The translations under genes were made by a program, and so were the position numbers. Of a DNA stretch of 11,637 bases, positions 6,793-11,637 are shown in pieces. The DNA lies in contig NZ_JBMLSD010000154.1 of NCBI RefSeq assembly GCF_049240685.1, positions 1 to 11,637 of the forward strand, given 5' to 3'. Positions within the stretch are counted from its first letter, which is position 1. The number at the start of each line of letters is the position of its first letter. A model generated the notes under the pieces. It did not search any database, was not told the DNA's origin, and was given only the letters and a program-made list of their open reading frames with translations. The stretch is from Flectobacillus sp049240685 (GTDB lineage Bacteria > Bacteroidota > Bacteroidia > Cytophagales > Spirosomataceae).

Positions 6793-6800
6793 CAAATCTA
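6793..6800 (-). promoter_or_regulatory. -7 promoter element of the S41 protease gene
   Basis: The minus strand reads TAGATTTG, an exact TAnnTTTG match, ending 26 nt before the ATG. No convincing -33 TTTG is at the right distance. Confidence 0.55.
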
Positions 6801-6843
6801 TATAAAGTTACAAAAAACTACCAGCCGACCAATCTTTTTACCG

Positions 6844-6851
6844 TAACTTTG
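6844..6851 (+). promoter_or_regulatory. -7 promoter element of ruvX
   Basis: TAACTTTG is an exact TAnnTTTG match, ending 20 nt before the ATG at 6872. The -33 region is poor. It lies 43 bp from the opposing -7 element of the protease gene, so the two promoters share their upstream DNA. Confidence 0.6.
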
Positions 6852-6871
6852 TTGAAACTAACTAAAAATCG

Positions 6872-7297
6872 ATGGGACGTTTACTTGCAATAGATTATGG
6901 AACCAAGCGCGTGGGTTTAGCGGTAACTGACCCTCTCAAAATCATTGCTTCGGCATTGGACACAATACATTCTAAAGATGTTATTCAATACTTGTTGGAT
7001 TATTCTAAAAAGGAAGACATTGAATGTTTTGTTGTAGGCATGCCTGTACAATTGGATGGTTCTGATACCAACAATACGGCACATGTAAAGATTTTTGTGA
7101 AACACCTAAAAAAGGCATTTCCAGAAACTCCTATTCATCTACATGATGAACGTTTTACTTCGAGTATGGCATTGCAGGCGATGATTCTTGGAGGTGCCTC
7201 CAAAAAAGATAGGAGTCAAAAAGGGAATATTGATAAGGTGTCGGCTACAATTATTTTGCAATCCTTTATGGAAAAAATGTCATTAGGAGGTTTCTAA
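6872..7297 (+). CDS. ruvX: RuvX/YqgF-type Holliday junction resolvase-like nuclease
   Basis: Protein of 141 residues with the RNase H-like fold of the YqgF/RuvX family, cytosolic. The family is linked to Holliday junction processing and to pre-16S rRNA 5'-end maturation, and is close to universal in bacteria. The acidic catalytic residues are visible in the expected places: Asp8 in AIDYGTKRVG, Glu93 in LHDERFTS, and Asp121 in IDKVSATIIL. GMPVQLDGS (56-64) is also typical. Full length. The start is supported by the -7 element 20 nt upstream and the immediate Rossmann-like first strand. It is transcribed alone and ends at the hairpin at 7315-7342. Which of the two proposed roles applies here cannot be told from sequence. 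Confidence 0.93.
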   Translation: MGRLLAIDYGTKRVGLAVTDPLKIIASALDTIHSKDVIQYLLDYSKKEDIECFVVGMPVQLDGSDTNNTAHVKIFVKHLKKAFPETPIHLHDERFTSSMALQAMILGGASKKDRSQKGNIDKVSATIILQSFMEKMSLGGF

Positions 7298-7314
7298 TAA
7301 AAGTATTTTTCATA

Positions 7315-7342
7315 AAAAAGGGCTGTAGAAACAGCCCTTTTT
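7315..7342. terminator. Bidirectional terminator between ruvX and the PhyH-type gene
   Basis: AAAAAGGGCTGT (7315-7326) and ACAGCCCTTTTT (7331-7342) pair perfectly around a four-base loop, with T-rich ends in both directions. It lies 17 nt after the ruvX stop and 4 nt before the stop end of the convergent gene. Confidence 0.9.
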
Positions 7343-7346
7343 CTTT

Positions 7347-8162
7347 TTATTTCTGAACCACTTTTGCAAATCTGTGGTAGAAAGGAGTCTTACTATTTGA
7401 ATCTTTTGGCATATACTTACCAGTAATAATTGGTACATACATTACTCGACGACGAGAAGCTTCTCCAAAATTTGGTGATACTTCTACACGGTGCCATAAG
7501 CGACCATCGTGTACTGTCAAATCTCCGGCATTGATATCAAAACCAACCTCACGAGCATCGGGTGTATGATCGATAAATTGTTTTTTACCAAACAACAACT
7601 TCAACACGCTTTGGTTTTGAGTACCTGGTAAAACTCTCAAGCCACCATTCGACATAGGACAATCGTCGAGGTGTATACCCACATTGAGCATAGGAAGAAT
7701 TTTTTGTCCTAAAAACAAGTCACGAGGGCTGTCGGTATGCCATCCCATTTGTGAAAACTTGGAGTTCTGTGCGTTGATATAGTGGTTAAAAACTAGACCA
7801 TCTTTTTCGTCTTCGCTAATACGTCCATCATACGGAGCCAATAACTCAACTAACAACTGCAAACGAGGGTCTTTTACCAATTCGCCCAATACTTTACTAT
7901 ACTTGTTTGTAAAGCACATACGCTGAATCATCTTGTCACCATTTTCATTCTTTCCGAATTTTAATGGAATACCATTGATTTTTTCAACACCTTCGTCAAG
8001 CCATTGCTTTTCGATTTTCTGCAACTCGCTGATAAAAAGTTTTACTGTATCTTGATTAATGAAGTTTTTGAACTGAATAATTCCATATTTACGGAAATAC
8101 TCCTTTTGTTCATCGGTTAACTTCTCACCGAGGGTGAAGGTTTTATTTTCAAACTTTACCAT
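7347..8162 (-). CDS. Phytanoyl-CoA dioxygenase (PhyH) family Fe(II)/2-oxoglutarate oxygenase
   Basis: Protein of 271 residues predicted to hydroxylate a small organic substrate while converting 2-oxoglutarate to succinate and CO2. The double-stranded beta-helix metal triad is visible: His142 and Asp144 in GWHTDSP, and the distal His224 in DGRLWHRV. Arg237-239 (SRRRVMYVP) would bind the 2-oxoglutarate carboxylate. GGLRVLPGTQ (173-182) and the INAGDLTVHDG turn (210-220) are also typical. No signal peptide, so cytosolic. Bacterial PhyH proteins act on very diverse substrates, and the sequence does not indicate which. It is on the same strand as lhgO, 377 bp downstream of it, so probably transcribed separately. 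A TTATTTTG close to the start (8176-8183) is one base off the -7 consensus. Confidence 0.88.
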   Translation of the reverse strand: MVKFENKTFTLGEKLTDEQKEYFRKYGIIQFKNFINQDTVKLFISELQKIEKQWLDEGVEKINGIPLKFGKNENGDKMIQRMCFTNKYSKVLGELVKDPRLQLLVELLAPYDGRISEDEKDGLVFNHYINAQNSKFSQMGWHTDSPRDLFLGQKILPMLNVGIHLDDCPMSNGGLRVLPGTQNQSVLKLLFGKKQFIDHTPDAREVGFDINAGDLTVHDGRLWHRVEVSPNFGEASRRRVMYVPIITGKYMPKDSNSKTPFYHRFAKVVQK

Positions 8163-8539
8163 TTCTAAAATTGTACAAAATAAAGTTTAACGTTTTAATC
8201 TCATGGTTAGCGCGTGTGGTTGGGCAGAACTACAAACGCAATTTTTTAAGCTGTTATTTTAGCAGAAATGTTTTTGCTAAAACATTGCAAATTAAAAGAA
8301 TGTAATGAAACTTTAAACGTTTTGTAATATTTTTATTATTATAGCCAGAAAAAATTACATTTATTTAGAGAAATATCTAATTCAATGCTAACTCTCTCTC
8401 TAGTTGGCAGATTACTAAAACAAATATAAGTTATATTATCAAATAAAATAATGAAAGGTGTTAAGAATGGTGAGTATAGATGATTATTGGATTTAAGTAA
8501 TTTTTCTCATCATAGTCTTCAATCTTAGTAGACTTATTC
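8163..8539. other. Gene-free interval of 377 bp
   Basis: AT-rich, with no reading frame I can support. It holds an 8-bp perfect inverted repeat TTTTAGCA/TGCTAAAA (8257-8264 and 8275-8282) and a wide one, TTAAGAAT near 8461 with ATTCTTAA near 8527, that encloses further short pairings just past the lhgO stop. Neither has the T tract of a normal terminator. The length would allow a separate promoter for the PhyH-type gene, but no exact TAnnTTTG element is present on the minus strand. Confidence 0.4.
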
Positions 8540-9739
8540 TTAAAAACGTTTTAATGCCATTTCCGAAACGGTTTGTCCAATCGAAAGAGAGGAAGTTGCC
8601 GCTGGAGAAGGAGCATTCAAAATATTAATCACTTTAGCATCTTCGATTATAGAAAAATCATCAAGCAGACCACCATCTCGGTCGCATGCTTGCGCTCTTA
8701 CGCCAGCGCCACCTTCAATCAAATCGCTTTCTTGAATTTCGGGAATCAATTCTTGGAGCGCTTTTGTAAACGCTGCCTTAGAAAAACTACGGTACATTTC
8801 TCCTAAGCCAGTTTCCCAATATTTCATAGCTACTTTTTGAAAACCCGGCCAAGTTAGTGTCTCAAAAAGTTCTTTGGCATTAATATCCATTTTTTTGTAT
8901 CCTTCGCGACGGAATGCCAATACGGCATTTGGACCTGCCTCGATACCACCACGCATCATTCGTGTGAAGTGTACCCCTAAGAAGGGAAAGTTGGGATCTG
9001 GAACCGGATAGATGAGGTTTTTTACCAAGTAATGTTTTTCTGGGCGGATTTTGTAGTACTCGCCACGGAAAGGAATAATTCTGACATTCAGTGGGTTTTC
9101 TTGTGACATTTGTGCTACTTTATCCGAATACAAACCACCACAGTTTATTACTAGTTTGGTTTCATAAGTATTTTTCTCGGTCTTTACAATTGAGAGCGAA
9201 TGACCTTTTGTTATACCAATTACTTTCTCGCCAAAGTGTAACTCGGCGCCATAACTGCGAAGCTTTTCGGCATACTTTTCACATACAACCTTATAGTCTA
9301 CAATTCCTGTTTGAGGCACCCACATACCTTCTACACTTGCTACATAAGGTTCGTACTCTTTTACTTCTTGCGAACTTATTTTGCGAAGACCTTCAAGCCC
9401 GTTTTGTTGTCCACGAATATAGAGGTTGTTCAATAGTGGGCGTTGCTCTTCTTTAGTTGCGACTACTACTTTGCCAGTAATCTCGAAAGGTATTTGTTCT
9501 TTTTCACAAAAATCAATCAACATATTATAGCCACGAATACAGTTTGTGGCTTTTAAAGAACCTGGCTTATAATATAAACCCGAGTGAATTACGCCTGAGT
9601 TATTACCTGTTTGATGTTTGGCTACTTCGGTCTCTTTTTCTAATACTAACACCTTCAATTCTGGTCGTTGTTCTTTTATTTTGAGTGCCGTTGCCAAACC
9701 AACGATTCCGCCACCAATTACTATAATATCTTGTTGCAT
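8540..9739 (-). CDS. lhgO: L-2-hydroxyglutarate oxidase/dehydrogenase
   Basis: Flavoprotein of 399 residues of the DAO fold family. It oxidises L-2-hydroxyglutarate to 2-oxoglutarate, with electrons passing to the respiratory chain in characterised bacterial members. The FAD-binding motif IVIGGGIVGLATA is at 6-18. HQTGNNSGVIHSGLYY (about 42-57) and NCGGLYSDKVA are hallmark LhgO segments, with GVHFTRMM, GAGVRAQ and NAPSPAATSS near the end forming the FAD/substrate region. Length is normal. I chose the ATG at 9739. A longer frame begins with TTG and adds 12 residues, and that extension starts inside the -7 element CAAAGATA (plus 9773-9780), so it would not be fully transcribed. The nearby PhyH-type 2-oxoglutarate oxygenase may be functionally related. 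Confidence 0.92.
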   Translation of the reverse strand: MQQDIIVIGGGIVGLATALKIKEQRPELKVLVLEKETEVAKHQTGNNSGVIHSGLYYKPGSLKATNCIRGYNMLIDFCEKEQIPFEITGKVVVATKEEQRPLLNNLYIRGQQNGLEGLRKISSQEVKEYEPYVASVEGMWVPQTGIVDYKVVCEKYAEKLRSYGAELHFGEKVIGITKGHSLSIVKTEKNTYETKLVINCGGLYSDKVAQMSQENPLNVRIIPFRGEYYKIRPEKHYLVKNLIYPVPDPNFPFLGVHFTRMMRGGIEAGPNAVLAFRREGYKKMDINAKELFETLTWPGFQKVAMKYWETGLGEMYRSFSKAAFTKALQELIPEIQESDLIEGGAGVRAQACDRDGGLLDDFSIIEDAKVINILNAPSPAATSSLSIGQTVSEMALKRF

Positions 9740-9772
9740 TTTAAATATCTTATGATTTTTTTTTACCAACCA

Positions 9773-9780
9773 CAAAGATA
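9773..9780 (-). promoter_or_regulatory. -7 promoter element of lhgO
   Basis: The minus strand reads TATCTTTG, an exact TAnnTTTG match, ending 33 nt before the ATG. The -33 region would fall inside the hairpin at 9789-9813 and has no clear TTTG. Confidence 0.6.
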
Positions 9781-9781
9781 C

Positions 9782-9813
9782 AAAAAGACCCGTAAGGTTT
9801 TTATTCTTACGGG
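9782..9813 (-). terminator. Hairpin with T tract overlapping the lhgO promoter region
   Basis: CCCGTAAG (9789-9796) and CTTACGGG (9806-9813) pair perfectly around a nine-base loop. On the minus strand the stem is followed by TCTTTTTG. It would terminate leftward transcripts from the lipoprotein gene or the repeat region immediately before the lhgO start site. Confidence 0.6.
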
Positions 9814-9935
9814 CTTAAGTATTTATACAAAATTGGATTTGGGTGCACAGCCGTAGGCATTAGGCAGAAAACCTTTTAAGTTTATATGGAAAATATTTTG
9901 CCGAAAACCCATTGGTTAAACTTAATATTGCCCAC

Positions 9936-10110
9936 TTAACTAATCGTGCAGCATTAGATTTAACTTTTGTGTTGAGGCACAAGGCTACAGGCACTAGGCA
10001 AAGAGCGTAAAATTGCCTTTTAGTAACGATAGATATGCTTTGCCTAATGCCCGTAGCTGAAAGCTCAAAAATTAAATTTTATTTTGCGTATCAACATAAG
10101 TAGGAATACT
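9936..10110 (+). repeat. Dispersed intergenic repeat, copy B
   Basis: Same element as 3421-3591 and in the same orientation. This copy retains 20-bp inverted arms (9984-10003 and 10038-10057, 18 of 20 complementary) around a 34-base loop. The loop contains the segment best conserved with copy A (TTTTAGTAAC-ATAGATAT). Both arm mismatches are A-C on the plus strand and hence G-U wobbles on the minus strand. No transposase or terminal target duplication is seen. Confidence 0.7.
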
Positions 10111-10206
10111 GAATTGTGAGTAATGAATTTTGAGTGTAATTTTCTGATTACAAATGTGATATACTGATAATGAGAATTTTATATTCACAACTCGTAATTC
10201 GGTATT
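10105..10206. repeat. Degenerate inverted repeat downstream of the lipoprotein gene
   Basis: The 23-mers at 10105-10127 and 10184-10206 are complementary at 18 of 23 positions, around 56 bp of AT-rich DNA. They start at the end of repeat copy B and finish about 25 bp from the stop of the lipoprotein gene, so they may form the 3' end of that transcript. Confidence 0.4.
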
Positions 10207-10230
10207 TATACTTATCCCAATGGGAATCTT

Positions 10231-10680
10231 CTATATAATCAGCTTGAGTTTGCTAGAGCTAGACTCCAACTCCAATTCGTCATTAGTTAGCGTCTCGATG
10301 CTATAAATGATAGGAGCTCCTATACCTAGCTGAGTACTTATGGCTTTACCGTCGGCGCTTAATTCCCATTTTCCAGACAAAGAGCTATTCGCAGACGATA
10401 ACACAAAAGTTCCGTCAGATTTGAAGACATAAGTAAACTTTGAGTAATCAGAGGTTAATCCTATACCGTCTTTTACCGAATAATTGGTTACTTGGCTCCC
10501 ATCTGGATTGATTGTAACGTACAAATAAAACTTCCAAGTTTTATCAACTAATAGTTTTATTCGTTCGTTAAATAATTTGCGCGCGGCGATGGTATCAGCG
10601 TTGGGGCTTAGCGTCTCATCACAACTTTGCAATGTTAGCGCTCCTACCAATAATGTTAGTACTAAATATAGCTTTTTCAT
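10231..10680 (-). CDS. Small lipocalin-like lipoprotein
   Basis: Protein of 149 residues with a lipoprotein signal peptide: MKKLYLVLTLLVGALTLQSC, with the lipobox LQSC and the lipidated Cys at 20. The mature part (about 130 residues) is predicted mostly beta. Its pattern is common in lipocalin-like lipoproteins of Bacteroidota: a Trp in the first strand (VDKTWKFY), FKSDGTFVLSS in the middle, GKWELSADGKAI, and a last strand LTNDELELES. Function unknown; ligand binding is only an analogy. Location is the outer or inner membrane; DE after the Cys is compatible with but does not prove surface export. I chose the ATG at 10680 because the longer frame puts 22 residues before the signal peptide. It is divergent from the OmpA-type gene, 124 bp apart. 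Confidence 0.8.
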   Translation of the reverse strand: MKKLYLVLTLLVGALTLQSCDETLSPNADTIAARKLFNERIKLLVDKTWKFYLYVTINPDGSQVTNYSVKDGIGLTSDYSKFTYVFKSDGTFVLSSANSSLSGKWELSADGKAISTQLGIGAPIIYSIETLTNDELELESSSSKLKLII

Positions 10681-10804
10681 ACTATGTTCTCTCGAAAGAA
10701 TGAAATAGTTTAATTTGTTTGTAAAGAGAAAACGTAAAATAAGCATTTTGAAATATATTTTTCATTAAAATTGCCCAACTTCTATTAAACATTCTTTCAA
10801 TATC

Positions 10805-11632
10805 ATGAAAAACATACCTGCTAAAACCCTATTCTTATTTTTTTTATGTCATGTTTCGTTACAATTATTTTCTCAAGGACTTAAAGAACCTGCAAAGAAG
10901 TATCAAGTCAAAATTAGAGTATATGACAAAGAAACACAAGAGGAACTCACTGGTGCCTACCTCAAATTAGTAAATCTTACCAAAAATAAACTGGTGGATT
11001 CAACCGTGGTTTTGGATGGTTACGCAACCTTTACTTTAGAGAGGGGATTTGACTACGATATTGTAGGCCAAAGAACTAAGTACTTAACCAAACGAGCCAA
11101 TTTTAATGCTGCGTGCTATTTGCAAGACCCCCAAAAAGTTTTTTGTATTGCAGGCATTGAGATTGAAAATATGTCTCGTTTGGGAGGAGGTACAGACCTA
11201 ATTGAAGGAGCGATTGGTATGAAACGAATCCGATTGAATGATGTTTTCAAAGTAGAAAACATTCATTATGATTTTAACAAATCAAATATCAGACCTGATG
11301 CTGCCAAAGAATTGGATAAGCTTATACAGTTATTGATTGACAATCCTGGGGTAAGCGTTGAACTAGGCTCTCATACCGATAGCCGATCTGGTGCGGACTA
11401 CAATCTGAATCTTTCACAAAAAAGAGCTGAATCGGCTGTTAATTATATTGTAGGGCACGGAAAAATTGCCAAGAATCGTATTTCAGCAAAGGGATATGGA
11501 GAAGAGCAACTTGTCAATAAATGTGCGGATGGGGTTAATTGTACCGAAATTGAACATGCGGCCAACCGTCGCACTGAAATAAAGATTACAGGCTATGCCG
11601 TTAATGGAGTACCTATAGACATCAAACAATGA
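10805..11632 (+). CDS. OmpA-family outer-membrane protein with an N-terminal beta domain
   Basis: Protein of 275 residues. Residues 1-24 are a signal peptide ending near LFSQ. Residues about 33-98 look like a carboxypeptidase-regulatory or CNA-B-like beta sandwich (KIRVYDKETQEELTGAYLKL, then DGYATFTLERGFDY). Residues about 145-263 are a complete OmpA C-terminal peptidoglycan-binding domain: IHYDFNKSNIRPDA (153-166), SHTDSRSGADYN (189-200), LSQKRAE (203-209), and NRRTEIKI (254-261). Asp192 and Arg207, 15 residues apart, correspond to the diaminopimelate-binding pair of characterised OmpA domains. Cys240 and Cys246 may form a disulfide. There is no barrel, so it probably links envelope components to peptidoglycan in the periplasm. 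It is complete; only five bases follow the stop. Confidence 0.9.
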   Translation: MKNIPAKTLFLFFLCHVSLQLFSQGLKEPAKKYQVKIRVYDKETQEELTGAYLKLVNLTKNKLVDSTVVLDGYATFTLERGFDYDIVGQRTKYLTKRANFNAACYLQDPQKVFCIAGIEIENMSRLGGGTDLIEGAIGMKRIRLNDVFKVENIHYDFNKSNIRPDAAKELDKLIQLLIDNPGVSVELGSHTDSRSGADYNLNLSQKRAESAVNYIVGHGKIAKNRISAKGYGEEQLVNKCADGVNCTEIEHAANRRTEIKITGYAVNGVPIDIKQ

Positions 11633-11637
11633 GATAA

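Larger units (their letters stand above)
9814..10230. other. Gene-free interval of 417 bp rich in inverted and dispersed repeats
   Basis: No credible reading frame. It contains a GGCATTAGGCA unit at 9856-9866, dispersed repeat copy B (9936-10110) with its inverted arms, and a degenerate 23-bp inverted pair at 10105-10127 and 10184-10206. It is the region downstream of the lipoprotein gene and upstream of lhgO. Confidence 0.6.

Noticed and set aside
9740..9775. Longer N-terminus for lhgO from a TTG at 9775
   Set aside because: The TTG overlaps the predicted -7 element, so it would lie upstream of the transcript start. The ATG at 9739 fits family starts.
10681..10746. Longer N-terminus for the lipoprotein
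   Set aside because: It would place 22 residues before a perfect lipoprotein signal peptide, which must be N-terminal.

Overview
The window looks like a chromosomal segment of a Bacteroidota bacterium, most likely from the Cytophagales side of the phylum. The genus cannot be fixed from sequence alone. Three things point there. Several gene starts are preceded by the phylum-specific -7 promoter element TAnnTTTG, exact before the glycosyltransferase, S41 protease, ruvX and lhgO genes and before a probable RNA gene. Shine-Dalgarno sequences are generally absent. The protein types also fit: a 190-residue Crp/Fnr-type regulator, an LxSC lipoprotein, a short OmpA protein and a CtpA-type S41 protease.

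Layout: (1) 1-603: the first codons of a leftward gene, probably ribosomal protein L3 (rplC), with its own promoter and 5' leader. Behind it is a separately promoted and terminated, structured, non-coding stretch of about 300 nt on the same strand. (2) 604-2310 (-): a GMC flavoprotein dehydrogenase with a three-cysteine motif that matches an Fe-S site. (3) 2564-3307 (+): a family 2 glycosyltransferase. (4) 3308-3721: a gene-free interval holding copy A of a dispersed repeat. (5) 3722-4012 (-) and 4239-4811 (+): a YciI-like protein divergent from a Crp/Fnr-type regulator, with a 21-bp inverted repeat between them. (6) 5069-6766 (-) and 6872-7297 (+): an S41 processing protease divergent from ruvX. 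(7) 7347-8162 (-) and 8540-9739 (-): a PhyH-type Fe(II)/2-oxoglutarate dioxygenase and L-2-hydroxyglutarate oxidase (lhgO). (8) 9814-10230: a gene-free interval holding copy B of the dispersed repeat. (9) 10231-10680 (-) and 10805-11632 (+): a small lipocalin-like lipoprotein divergent from an OmpA-family outer-membrane protein.

Most genes seem to be single transcription units separated by hairpin terminators (537-574, 4852-4888, 7315-7342), not parts of one operon. The dioxygenase and LhgO may be metabolically linked through 2-oxoglutarate and 2-hydroxyglutarate. The YciI protein and the regulator may be linked through the shared intergenic operator-like repeat. I see no mobile element, CRISPR array, tRNA or rRNA. 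The least explained items are the putative RNA at 155-452 and the dispersed repeat pair at 3421-3591 and 9936-10110.
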